From Dyadobacter sp. (GTDB taxonomy: Bacteria; Bacteroidota; Bacteroidia; Cytophagales; Spirosomataceae): a stretch of 64,000 bases of DNA. The position numbers were made by a program, and so were the translations under genes. Under the pieces are notes generated by a model. It searched no databases and was not told the origin of the DNA. It saw nothing but the letters and a program-made list of their open reading frames with translations. The DNA lies in the NCBI RefSeq assembly GCF_017744695.1, contig NZ_JAGIAS010000001.1:1703013-1767012 (forward strand). Direction: 5' to 3'. Every line of letters begins with the position of its first letter. Position 1 is the first letter of the stretch. Of the stretch, positions 25,111 to 33,497 are shown piece by piece.

Positions 25111-26139
25111 ATGTGCGCTAATCATACAGAAATAACCCCGAACCCTTCGCATTTCGAAGATAGCGAAGAAGCAAGCCAGGCACCCGCGCACCGCGACATC
25201 GCCTGGAACGATTATAAAGATTTGATCCAAGGAATGCGGTTTTTCGACCCGCATATCCACATGGTTTCCCGCACGACGGACGACTACCAGGCGATGAACC
25301 AGGCCGGTATCGTGGCACTCATCGAGCCCGCGTTCTGGGTGGGGCAGCCGCGGACGGGTTTATCGACATTCAAGGATTATTACAGCAGTCTGGTAGGCTG
25401 GGAACGGTTCCGTTCCTCGCAGTTTGGCATTAAACACTACTGCACCATGGGTCTCAACTCCCGCGAGGCCAACAACGAGCCGCTCGCGGAGCAGGTAATG
25501 GAGATCCTGCCATTATATATTTATAAAGAAGGCGTAGTGGGCGTGGGCGAGATCGGTTTCGACGACCAGACGCCCGCGGAAGAGAAATACTACCGTCTGC
25601 AACTCGAACTCGCCAAAGAAGCGAAGTTGCCGGTTCAAATCCACACCCCGCACCGCGACAAGAAGAAAGGTACCGAGCGCAGTATGGCCATTGCATTGGA
25701 GCACGGTATCGACCCGTCGTGGGTGATTGTGGACCATAACAATGAAGAAACCGTGAAAAGCGTACTCGACCAGGGTTTCTGGGCGGCGTTTACCATTTAT
25801 CCTTTTACCAAAATGGGTAATGAAAGGATGGTGAAAGTGGTCGAACAATACGGCCCGGAACGCATCATGATCAACTCCGCAGCCGACTGGGGCATTTCCG
25901 ATCCATTGGCAATTCCGAAAACGGCGGCATTGATGAAAATGCGCGGTATCTCCGACGAGACAATCCGCCTCGTGACTTACCAGAATGCCATCGACGCATT
26001 TGGCAAAAGCGGGCAGATCGACGTGACCGATTTCGAATCGGGTTACGCGGTAGATCAGACGGAGAAATTCCATGGAAACAGCATTTTAAGAGGTGGCCAG
26101 CAGCCTGCTCCTGTGAAAGACTTTTTAGTGATCAATTAA
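25111..26139 (+). CDS. eboB: EboB, TatD-family metal-dependent hydrolase
   Basis: This is a 342-residue protein from ATG 25111; the frame reaches a TTG at 25096 inside eboA, which I reject. The TIM-barrel amidohydrolase metal ligands are present: FDPHIHM (HxH), GVGEIGFD (Glu), QIHTPH (His), IVDHNNEE (His) and NSAADWG (Asp). TatD proteins are usually nucleases, but the Ebo branch has an unknown substrate and may hydrolyse a small molecule. It begins 4 bp after eboA and its stop is 1 bp from the eboC start, so translation is likely coupled. Confidence 0.9.
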   Translation: MCANHTEITPNPSHFEDSEEASQAPAHRDIAWNDYKDLIQGMRFFDPHIHMVSRTTDDYQAMNQAGIVALIEPAFWVGQPRTGLSTFKDYYSSLVGWERFRSSQFGIKHYCTMGLNSREANNEPLAEQVMEILPLYIYKEGVVGVGEIGFDDQTPAEEKYYRLQLELAKEAKLPVQIHTPHRDKKKGTERSMAIALEHGIDPSWVIVDHNNEETVKSVLDQGFWAAFTIYPFTKMGNERMVKVVEQYGPERIMINSAADWGISDPLAIPKTAALMKMRGISDETIRLVTYQNAIDAFGKSGQIDVTDFESGYAVDQTEKFHGNSILRGGQQPAPVKDFLVIN

Positions 26140-26140
26140 A

Positions 26141-27010
26141 GTGAGCAGCCTCAAACCTTATTTGCAGCTGACGCGCCCAGCCAACCTGGTAACCGCCATT
26201 GCGGACATCCTGGCTGGTATGGCCATCGCGCAGTTTACGTTTTCGGATTTTTCACCTGCATTACTCGTAGCTTCCACGCTAGGCCTTTACGGTGGTGGCG
26301 TGGTGATGAACGATGTTTTCGATGCCAAACTCGACGCTGTCGAACGACCCGAGCGGCCCATTCCCAGTGGTAAGGTACCGCTGCCCCAGGCAGCTACCAT
26401 GGGCATTTCGCTCTTGTTATTAGGCATTATTGCGGCGGGTGCATTCAATTTACAAAGCGGGATGATCGCGATTGTAGTTGCGATGCTGACCGTCTTATAC
26501 AACCGGTTTGCCAAACACCACGTTTTTTTTGGTCCGCTGGTAATGGGCATGTGCCGGGGCGGGAACCTCATCCTCGGCATGAGCGTATTGCCCGAGTCGT
26601 TTCAGAGTTGGGCGTTTATCGCCATTTTCCCGATTATGTACATCGGCGCGATCACGCTGATCAGCCAGGATGAGGTACATGGCGGGAAGAAACGAACATT
26701 GTATATCGCCGCATTTCTTTACCTCGCGGTACTGGCGGCACAACTGACCATCGCCCAGGGAAAGGGTAATCTTTTGTTCACCATTCCATTTGTATTGCTA
26801 CATGCGTGGTTCATCTTCCGCCCGCTCTGGAATGCGATGCAGAATCCGATCGGCCCGCTGATCGGAAAGGCTGTCAAAGCCGGGGTAATCTCCCTGATTG
26901 TGATGAATGCTTCCTGGTGCGCGGCGTTTGGGTTACTGCCCATTGCGATTGCTGTACTTGCATTGCTGCCGCTGTCTATGTATTTGGCAAAGGCTTTTGC
27001 GGTGACTTAG
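26141..27010 (+). CDS. eboC: EboC, UbiA-type prenyltransferase-like membrane protein
   Basis: This 289-residue protein starts at GTG 26141 and has about eight membrane helices. The UbiA aspartate-rich motif is clear: NDVFDAKLDAVERPERPIPSG near residues 46-66. The second Asp-rich loop is represented by SQDEVHGGKK near 173-182. UbiA enzymes attach prenyl chains to aromatic or other acceptors within the membrane. In the Ebo pathway it could anchor a precursor to a polyprenyl lipid for passage across the membrane (inference). The cluster continues after a 217-bp gap. Confidence 0.9.
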   Translation: MSSLKPYLQLTRPANLVTAIADILAGMAIAQFTFSDFSPALLVASTLGLYGGGVVMNDVFDAKLDAVERPERPIPSGKVPLPQAATMGISLLLLGIIAAGAFNLQSGMIAIVVAMLTVLYNRFAKHHVFFGPLVMGMCRGGNLILGMSVLPESFQSWAFIAIFPIMYIGAITLISQDEVHGGKKRTLYIAAFLYLAVLAAQLTIAQGKGNLLFTIPFVLLHAWFIFRPLWNAMQNPIGPLIGKAVKAGVISLIVMNASWCAAFGLLPIAIAVLALLPLSMYLAKAFAVT

Positions 27011-27011
27011 A

Positions 27012-27125
27012 TGATGGGAGAAAGGTGGCCCGCGTAGGGAGGAATGAGGATGGAGGAAGAAAGAAAGGGAGGTGGCTTCGATCTAATAAACAAATTGGAC
27101 GATGGCGGGACGGGGAAAACCTGTT
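27012..27125 (+). other. Purine-rich gap inside the ebo cluster
   Basis: Between eboC and eboD, bases 27012-27076 are almost all purine on the plus strand (GATGGAGGAAGAAAGAAAGG and similar), followed by further G-rich sequence to about 27118. No gene fits. The remaining 80 bp up to eboD is AT-rich and may carry a second promoter. Such a strand-biased tract is unlike the tight joints of the rest of the cluster. Confidence 0.5.
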
Positions 27126-27227
27126 AATTTTAGTCTTTATATCAATGATTTTGAGCTGCGTTTGAACGGATCGTGTTTTCAAACGTTTTAATTGTAAATA
27201 CCCATTTTGCGTGTAATGCCTGATTCA

Positions 27228-28388
27228 ATGCAAACCATAAAACAACGTTTCCAGGTGGAATACAACTATGCCGTATTCTTCACCCAACACCTTTTTGACA
27301 CCCAGAACCCGTTACTGAAAGATTTTTTTCAAGAATATACCGAGCAGGGCTTTCAACGCAAGGCCCTGGTGATCGTGGACGAGGGGTTTGAACAAACACA
27401 GCCGGAACTGAAAAATCAGATCCGCTCCTACTTTGTCGAAAATGTAAAGCATGTCCAGCTCGCACCCGAAATTATTTCGGTACCAGGCGGCGAGGCTTGC
27501 AAAAACGATCCGTCACAATTCGATAAGCTCGTGGAAGCCGTCGATGTATTCGGGATTGACCGTCATTCATTCGTAATAGGTATCGGTGGTGGCGCCGTAC
27601 TCGACCTGGTGGGTTACGCGGCTGCGGTCTCGCACCGGGGCATCAAGCTGATCCGCATTCCAACAACTGTGCTCGCGCAAAACGACTCGGGGGTTGGCGT
27701 GAAAAACAGCATTAATTTTCACGGCAAAAAGAACTTTCTAGGCACATTCGCACCGCCTGTGGCCGTGTTCAATGACTTAACCTTCCTGCGCACGCTCGAC
27801 GACCGCGACTGGCGTGGCGGGCTCGCGGAAGCAGTGAAAGTGGCGTTAATCAAGGACCAGGCATTCTTCGAATGGATTGAAGAACATGCAACCGCATTGG
27901 CCAATCGCGATCAGGAAGCTATGGCCTACCTCATCCATCGCTGCGCGGAAATGCACACCGACCACATTGCCGGCGGTGATCCGTTTGAATTCGGCTCCTC
28001 ACGCCCGCTGGATTTCGGGCACTGGGCAGCGCATAAGCTCGAATTTTTGACGAATTTCCAGGTACGTCACGGTGAAGCGGTGGCTATCGGTATCGCATTG
28101 GATTGTGTGTATGCCAACAAAATAGGCATGCTGGCAGAGAGCGATCTGCACCGTATTATAGATGTACTCACCAAAGTAGGTTTTGAACTGTACCATTCAA
28201 AACTCGCTGAAAACGATAAAATCAACCTCCGCAACGGCTTGCAGGAATTCCGCGAGCACCTTGGCGGCAGGCTGACGATCATGCTTTTAGAGAAAATTGG
28301 AAAAGGAGTGGAAGTGCATGAACTGGATGCCGACATCATCGCGCAGTCGGTGGATTACCTCGAAAGCTCCAAAATCATTCCTGCATGA
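27228..28388 (+). CDS. eboD: EboD, sugar phosphate cyclase (dehydroquinate synthase-like)
   Basis: This is a 386-residue protein from ATG 27228; ATG 27216 and TTG 27207 in the same frame are alternatives. It belongs to the dehydroquinate synthase-like superfamily. NAD-binding GIGGGAVLDLVGYAAAV, PTTVLAQNDSGVGVKN, metal Glu in RGGLAEAVKVALIKD, and His ligands in PLDFGHWAAHKLE and RHGEAVAIG are all present. The GGDPFEFGSSRPLDFGHW segment resembles 2-epi-5-epi-valiolone synthases more than true AroB. The product in the Ebo pathway is unknown. The stop overlaps the eboE start by 4 bp (ATGA). Confidence 0.9.
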   Translation: MQTIKQRFQVEYNYAVFFTQHLFDTQNPLLKDFFQEYTEQGFQRKALVIVDEGFEQTQPELKNQIRSYFVENVKHVQLAPEIISVPGGEACKNDPSQFDKLVEAVDVFGIDRHSFVIGIGGGAVLDLVGYAAAVSHRGIKLIRIPTTVLAQNDSGVGVKNSINFHGKKNFLGTFAPPVAVFNDLTFLRTLDDRDWRGGLAEAVKVALIKDQAFFEWIEEHATALANRDQEAMAYLIHRCAEMHTDHIAGGDPFEFGSSRPLDFGHWAAHKLEFLTNFQVRHGEAVAIGIALDCVYANKIGMLAESDLHRIIDVLTKVGFELYHSKLAENDKINLRNGLQEFREHLGGRLTIMLLEKIGKGVEVHELDADIIAQSVDYLESSKIIPA

Positions 28389-29587
28389 TTACGCCTTACG
28401 GACACCTTACCTATTGCAGCAACATCCATCCCGGTGAAAAATGGGACGACCATTTCCGGTCGCTGCGTGAGAGCATTCCTTACATCCGCGAGCAACTAGC
28501 GCCTGGGAAGCCATTCGGCCTTGGTTTGCGCGTTGCGAATGAAGCTTCCATCGAGCTCAGCAAGCCGGAAGTGCTGGCCGAGTTCAAAAACTGGCTCGCG
28601 GAGCAGAATGTGTATGTATTTGTGATCAACGGCTTTCCCTACGGCGGCTTTCACAATACCCGCGTAAAAGACGATGTGCACACGCCCGACTGGACCACCG
28701 TCGACCGCCTCGCCTATACCAAACGCCTTTTCAACATTCTGGCCGCATTGCTGCCCGCCGATATGCACGGAGGCGTTTCCACCCCGCCGCTATCTTACCG
28801 CCTTTGGTGGAAAACCGAAGCCGACAAGCTGCAAGCCACCGAGAAAGCGACCGATCATATCCTCGAGTTGCTCGACGAGTTGATCCGCATTGAAAAGGAA
28901 ACCGGCCAATTCCTTCATTTAGACATTGAGCCTGAACCCGACGGCATTCTCGACAATACGGAGGATTTCGTGACCTGGTATACCAATGTTTTGCTTCCTA
29001 AGGGCACCATTTATTTGGTAGAAAAATACGGTATCGATGGTGAAGCGGCGCAAGCGCTTATTTTAAAGCATATTCAGCTATGCTATGACATTTGCCACGC
29101 AGCTGTGGGTTTTGAAAAACCGGAAGATATCCTCGACTCACTGAATGAATATGGTATTAAAGTCGGTCGCATTCAGGTGAGCTCGGCTTTGAAAGTGAAT
29201 TACACCAGCGAGCGGGAAATTAAGCGGAAAGCTATCGAGACATTCGACGAGCCTGTTTACCTCCACCAGGTAGTAGCCCGCCACGACGATGGCCATTTCA
29301 CGCATTATCCCGATCTCAAAGAAGCATTGACCGACTGGGACGATACCCATGAAGAATGGCGCGTGCATTTCCACGTTCCCTTATTTGTGAATACTTACGG
29401 CGTGCTGGATTCGACACAAGGTGATATTGTTCAGACATTGGCTTTGCAGAAAGAATCGCCATTCTCGGCGTACCTCGAAGTAGAAACCTACACCTGGGGC
29501 GTGCTGCCCGAAGATATGCAGAAACCCATCGGCGAATCCATCGTACGCGAGCTCGAATGGGTAAAGAAAGTCCTCAATTATGAATAA
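28385..29587 (+). CDS. eboE: EboE, TIM-barrel metabolite traffic protein
   Basis: This 400-residue protein has a xylose-isomerase-like TIM barrel. Candidate metal ligands lie in LHLDIEPEPDG (Glu), LCYDICHAAVGFE (Asp, His), IQVSSAL, and HFHVPLF (His). The opening MITPYGHLTYCSNIHPGEKW is characteristic of EboE as I know it. Family members isomerise or epimerise sugars, but the Ebo substrate is unknown. It overlaps eboD by 4 bp at its start and eboF by 8 bp at its end, indicating a tightly coupled operon. Confidence 0.92.
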   Translation: MITPYGHLTYCSNIHPGEKWDDHFRSLRESIPYIREQLAPGKPFGLGLRVANEASIELSKPEVLAEFKNWLAEQNVYVFVINGFPYGGFHNTRVKDDVHTPDWTTVDRLAYTKRLFNILAALLPADMHGGVSTPPLSYRLWWKTEADKLQATEKATDHILELLDELIRIEKETGQFLHLDIEPEPDGILDNTEDFVTWYTNVLLPKGTIYLVEKYGIDGEAAQALILKHIQLCYDICHAAVGFEKPEDILDSLNEYGIKVGRIQVSSALKVNYTSEREIKRKAIETFDEPVYLHQVVARHDDGHFTHYPDLKEALTDWDDTHEEWRVHFHVPLFVNTYGVLDSTQGDIVQTLALQKESPFSAYLEVETYTWGVLPEDMQKPIGESIVRELEWVKKVLNYE

Positions 29588-30944
29588 AACCGTAGTTATC
29601 GATATAGTAGGGTTGAGCGCCAACCTGATCGGCGAGCATACGCCGTTTCTGGCCGCTTATGTCAAAAAGCGCCACCTTACGCCTATTAAACCAGTCCTGC
29701 CAGCGGTAACCACCACCTCACAAAGTACTTATGTGACTGGCAAATGGCCTGCCGAAAACGGGATCGTCGGCAATGGCTGGTATGATCGTGAAGATTCGGA
29801 AGTGAAGTTCTGGAAACAATCGAACAAGCTGGTGCAAGGCGATAAAATTTGGGATAATGCAAGAAAACAGGACCCTAATTTTACGGTTTCAAAGATGTTC
29901 TGGTGGTATAATATGTACTCCACCGCCGACTGGTCGGTAACGCCGCGCCCACAATACCACGCCGACGGCGTGAAAGCACCCGATTGTTACACCTACCCAC
30001 CCGAGTTGCGCGACGAGCTGCAAGCCGAACTCGGTCAATTCCCGCTTTTCAATTTCTGGGGACCGAATGCGAATATCAAATCCACGCGCTGGATTGCGGA
30101 TGCATCCATGTCGGTGGAAAAAAAGCATAACCCGACGCTGACGCTCATTTATCTGCCGCATCTGGATTACTGCCTGCAAAAATTCGGGCCGGATTTTTCC
30201 AAAATCAGCAAAGAGTTGAATGAGATCGATGAGGTTGTTAAAGACCTGATCCAATTTTACGAAGCGCGCCATGCGAAGATCATTCTGCTTTCGGAATATG
30301 GTATTAATCCGGTAAATAACCCGATCCATGTCAATCGCATTCTCCGCAATGAAGGACTCATTTCCGTGCGCGTGGAGCGCTGGTATGAGCTGCTGGATGC
30401 GGGCGTTTCCAAAGCATTTGCCGTGTCCGATCACCAGATCGCGCATGTGTATCTCAATGATCCATCGGTCAAAGAGCGGGTAATGCAGGTTTTGAAAAAA
30501 ACACCTGGTATCGACCTTGTTCTCGATAAAGCAGCCCAGAAAGATTACCACATCGATCACGAACGCTCGGGCGATATTGTAGTCGTTGCCAAGCCGGACA
30601 GCTGGTTTACCTACTACTACTGGCTCGACGACGCCAAAGCACCGGATTATGCGCATTTGGTGGATATCCACCGCAAGCCGGGTTACGATCCGGTAGAAAT
30701 GTTCATGGATCCTAAAAATCCATTGATCAAACTGCGTGCGGGCTACAAGCTGGCGCGCAAGCTACTAGGTTTCAGGTATTTGATGGACGTTATTCCGTTG
30801 GACGCGACGTTGGTTAAAGGCTCGCACGGCGGCATTAACATTCCCAAAGAATACTACCCGATCATCGTCACCGATAAGGCCGCCGAAAAGCCGGAACTGG
30901 AAGCGGTAGATGTGTACGATGTAATTTGGAAACACCTGATTTAA
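29580..30944 (+). CDS. eboF: EboF, alkaline phosphatase superfamily (nucleotide pyrophosphatase-like) protein
   Basis: This 454-residue protein starts 8 bp inside eboE. The N-terminus follows the NPP pattern: VIDIVGL (first metal Asp), TTTSQSTYVTGKWPAENGI (Thr nucleophile region) and GNGWYDRE. Later sites deviate: PHLDYCLQKFGP lacks the usual GH after PD, and LSEYGI replaces the usual SDHGM; KGSHGG keeps the last His. No signal peptide is visible, so it should be cytoplasmic. Its role may be hydrolysis or transfer of a phosphoester in the Ebo intermediate. It is the last gene of the cluster. Confidence 0.88.
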   Translation: MNKTVVIDIVGLSANLIGEHTPFLAAYVKKRHLTPIKPVLPAVTTTSQSTYVTGKWPAENGIVGNGWYDREDSEVKFWKQSNKLVQGDKIWDNARKQDPNFTVSKMFWWYNMYSTADWSVTPRPQYHADGVKAPDCYTYPPELRDELQAELGQFPLFNFWGPNANIKSTRWIADASMSVEKKHNPTLTLIYLPHLDYCLQKFGPDFSKISKELNEIDEVVKDLIQFYEARHAKIILLSEYGINPVNNPIHVNRILRNEGLISVRVERWYELLDAGVSKAFAVSDHQIAHVYLNDPSVKERVMQVLKKTPGIDLVLDKAAQKDYHIDHERSGDIVVVAKPDSWFTYYYWLDDAKAPDYAHLVDIHRKPGYDPVEMFMDPKNPLIKLRAGYKLARKLLGFRYLMDVIPLDATLVKGSHGGINIPKEYYPIIVTDKAAEKPELEAVDVYDVIWKHLI

Positions 30945-31007
30945 AACCGGTTCCAAAAACAAATAGGCTTTCATGACGTTGTTCTAGAAACTTACTACTA
31001 CGACCTC

Positions 31008-32198
31008 ATGAAAGCCATCCTTCGCCTGACGCTCGTTCCGTTGGCTATCGCTTTTGCATTTATTGCCTGCAAATCCGACGATCCGGAAACACCGCATGAT
31101 CCGGAACTCCCAGAGAATACCATCGATTCCAAAGATGCTTTCCCCGCGCTCATATTCAGCCAGCCCGTTGATCTACTGCAAGCTCCGGGCGACAGTAGCC
31201 GGTTTTACGTTGTGGAGCAGGGCGGGGTCGTTAAGGTGTTTTCCAATGTTGAAAATGTCTCTTCCAGCTCTACTTTTCTCGATATCAAGAGCAAAGTTAG
31301 ATCAGGCGGCGAGCGGGGTTTACTAGGACTCGCATTTCATCCTGATTTTAAAACCAACGGCTATTTCTTCGTCAATTACACTTCCGGCACGCCGCTTAAA
31401 ACGGTGATAGCACGGTACAAAGCCACCAGCACGACACAAGCGGATCCTGCAAGCGAAGCGGTTTTATTTACTTTCGACCAGCCATTCGATAACCACAATG
31501 GCGGCTCGCTACAATTCGGGAAGGACGGTTATCTCTACATGGCCACCGGCGATGGCGGCAGTGGCGGCGATCCGCGGAATAATGCGCAGAACCTGAAAAG
31601 CCATTTGGGCAAAATCCTGCGCGTGGATGTGAATGGAACCGCGAAGGGTAATTACAGCATCCCAGCCGATAATCCATTCCTGGCCGGAACAACCGGAAAT
31701 TTGCCTGAAATCTATGCCTACGGCCTCCGCAATCCGTGGCGGATCAGCTTTGACAGCGGTACCGGCAAACTTTTCGCAGGCGACGTCGGCCAGAACGAGC
31801 GCGAAGAAATCGACATTATCACTAAGGGCGGCAACTACGGCTGGCGCATTAAAGAAGGAATCGATTGCTATAACCCGTCGTCGAATTGCAATGCGCAAGG
31901 CCTCATCGACCCTGTACACGATTACAGCCAGAAAGACGGCGACCGGTCCATTACCGGCGGTTATGTGTACCGCGGCACCGCCATTCCCTCGCTCACGGGC
32001 AAGTACATTTATGGCGACTACATCAGCGGGCGCATATGGGCGCTCGAGCTCGACGGCGATGCCCGCAAATCCAACACGCTGATCATGGAAGGAAAGGGTA
32101 ATATTTCTTCTTTCGGACAGGATATCAAGGGCGAAGTGTACTATTTGAACTACGGAGAGGGCAAGGTAATGAAGGTGGTTAACGGAAATTTAAATTGA
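31008..32198 (+). CDS. PQQ-dependent sugar dehydrogenase-like lipoprotein (sorbosone dehydrogenase family)
   Basis: This 396-residue lipoprotein has the lipobox FIAC. The mature part is a six-bladed propeller of the glucose/sorbosone dehydrogenase type: PVDLLQAPGDSSRFYVVEQGG, RGLLGLAFHPDF, FDNHNGGSLQFGKDGYLYMATGDGG, YAYGLRNPWR and GDVGQNEREEIDII. These are the core motifs of soluble glucose dehydrogenase and HIPL proteins. It should oxidise a sugar in the periplasm, if PQQ is available. It starts 63 bp after eboF; co-transcription with the ebo genes is possible but unproven. Confidence 0.92.
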   Translation: MKAILRLTLVPLAIAFAFIACKSDDPETPHDPELPENTIDSKDAFPALIFSQPVDLLQAPGDSSRFYVVEQGGVVKVFSNVENVSSSSTFLDIKSKVRSGGERGLLGLAFHPDFKTNGYFFVNYTSGTPLKTVIARYKATSTTQADPASEAVLFTFDQPFDNHNGGSLQFGKDGYLYMATGDGGSGGDPRNNAQNLKSHLGKILRVDVNGTAKGNYSIPADNPFLAGTTGNLPEIYAYGLRNPWRISFDSGTGKLFAGDVGQNEREEIDIITKGGNYGWRIKEGIDCYNPSSNCNAQGLIDPVHDYSQKDGDRSITGGYVYRGTAIPSLTGKYIYGDYISGRIWALELDGDARKSNTLIMEGKGNISSFGQDIKGEVYYLNYGEGKVMKVVNGNLN

Positions 32199-32224
32199 AA
32201 AATTAACCGCTCGTCCTATCTTTG
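32194..32224 (+). promoter_or_regulatory. Bacteroidota-type promoter of the saccharopine dehydrogenase-like gene
   Basis: A -33 TTG at 32195-32197 and a -7 TATCTTTG at 32217-32224 are separated by 19 bp, the expected spacing for the Bacteroidota housekeeping sigma factor. The start codon is 22 bp downstream. It overlaps the stop codon of the preceding gene. Confidence 0.65.
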
Positions 32225-32246
32225 CCGGAAATTTAAAACTATTAAA

Positions 32247-33458
32247 ATGTCCAAGGTTCTTATCATTGGCGCAGGTGGTGTCGGTAGTGTTGTGGCACAC
32301 AAATGCGCATTGAACAGCAATGTTTTCACCGAAATAATGCTCGCAAGCCGCACCAAGGCGAAATGTGATAAAATAGCAGCCGAAATCAAGGAAATGCACG
32401 GCGTCGAGATCCAGACCGCACAGGTGGATGCCGATATCGTCGCCGAAACGGTACTGCTCATCAAACGTTTCCAACCCAAAGTGCTTATCAACGTGGCCCT
32501 GCCTTACCAGGATCTGACGATCATGGAGGCTTGCCTCGAAACCGGCGTGCATTATCTCGACACCGCCAACTACGAACCAAAAGACGTTGCGAAATTCGAA
32601 TACAGCTGGCAATGGGCATATCAGGAGCGCTTCAAGGAGGCTGGCCTGATGGCTGTCCTCGGCTGCGGCTTCGACCCGGGCGCTACGCAGGTTTTCACCG
32701 CGTTCGCCGCCAAGCACCAGTTCGACGAAATGCATTACCTGGATATCATCGACTGTAACGCGGGAGACCACGGAAAAGCATTCGCGACCAACTTCAACCC
32801 TGAAATCAACATCCGCGAGATCACCCAGCCGGGCCGCTATTGGGAAAACGGCGAGTGGGTCGAAATCCCTGCGATGTCTATCCATAAACCGATCGATTAC
32901 CCGGGCATAGGACCGAAAGAGAGCTACGTGTTATACCACGAAGAACTCGAATCATTGGTAAAGAACTTCCCTACCCTGAAACGCGCACGTTTCTGGATGA
33001 CTTTCGGCCAGGCTTACATTACGCACCTGAACGTGCTTGAAAATGTGGGTATGACGAGCATCAAGCCGATTAAATTCAACGGTATCGATATCGTTCCTTT
33101 GGAATTCCTGAAAGCAGTGCTGCCCGCACCCGATACTTTGGGCGAGAATTACTCAGGCCAGACGTCCATTGGCTGCCAGATCAAGGGTATCAAAGACGGT
33201 GAAGAGAAAACCTATTACGTTTGGAACAACTGCGACCATGCTGAATGCTACCGCGAGGTACGTGCACAGGCCGTGAGCTACACCACAGGCGTTCCGGCGA
33301 TGATCGGCGCGATGCTGATGCTGACGAACGACGAATGGATGAAGCCGGGCGTTTATAATGTGGAAGAGCTGAATCCGGATCCTTTCATGGAACTGCTGAA
33401 TATTCACGGTTTGCCTTGGCATGAGGCGGTGAACATTGAGCTTCCTCACGAATATTGA
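32247..33458 (+). CDS. Saccharopine dehydrogenase family protein, carboxynorspermidine dehydrogenase-like
   Basis: This 403-residue cytoplasmic enzyme begins with the Rossmann motif VLIIGAGGVGSVVAHKCA. It also has ASRTKAKCDKIA, VHYLDTANYE, GCGFDPGATQVFTAFA, IDCNAGDHGKAFATNFNPEINIRE and a C-terminal TTGVPAMIGAMLML. This set is typical of carboxy(nor)spermidine dehydrogenase, which condenses aspartate semialdehyde with a diamine in the alternative spermidine pathway. Length matches. The partner decarboxylase gene is not in the window. A strong terminator follows at 33467. Confidence 0.88.
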   Translation: MSKVLIIGAGGVGSVVAHKCALNSNVFTEIMLASRTKAKCDKIAAEIKEMHGVEIQTAQVDADIVAETVLLIKRFQPKVLINVALPYQDLTIMEACLETGVHYLDTANYEPKDVAKFEYSWQWAYQERFKEAGLMAVLGCGFDPGATQVFTAFAAKHQFDEMHYLDIIDCNAGDHGKAFATNFNPEINIREITQPGRYWENGEWVEIPAMSIHKPIDYPGIGPKESYVLYHEELESLVKNFPTLKRARFWMTFGQAYITHLNVLENVGMTSIKPIKFNGIDIVPLEFLKAVLPAPDTLGENYSGQTSIGCQIKGIKDGEEKTYYVWNNCDHAECYREVRAQAVSYTTGVPAMIGAMLMLTNDEWMKPGVYNVEELNPDPFMELLNIHGLPWHEAVNIELPHEY

Positions 33459-33466
33459 TACAAAGC

Positions 33467-33496
33467 AAAAGAGGCGGTTCAAAAACCGCCTCTTTT
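33467..33496. terminator. Strong bidirectional terminator
   Basis: AAAAGAGGCGGTT (33467-33479) and AACCGCCTCTTTT (33484-33496) form a perfect 13-bp stem with a 4-nt loop. It serves both the plus-strand dehydrogenase (stop 33458) and the minus-strand folB (stop 33498). Confidence 0.9.
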
Positions 33497-33497
33497 A

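Noticed and set aside
27207..27227. Upstream TTG and ATG starts for eboD
   Set aside because: They would add only four to seven residues (RVMPDS) with no conserved feature; ATG 27228 is preferred but not proven.
24258..30944. The possibility that this is a scytonemin biosynthesis locus
   Set aside because: None of the scytonemin core enzymes (ScyA-C type) is present on either side; only the ebo genes are.
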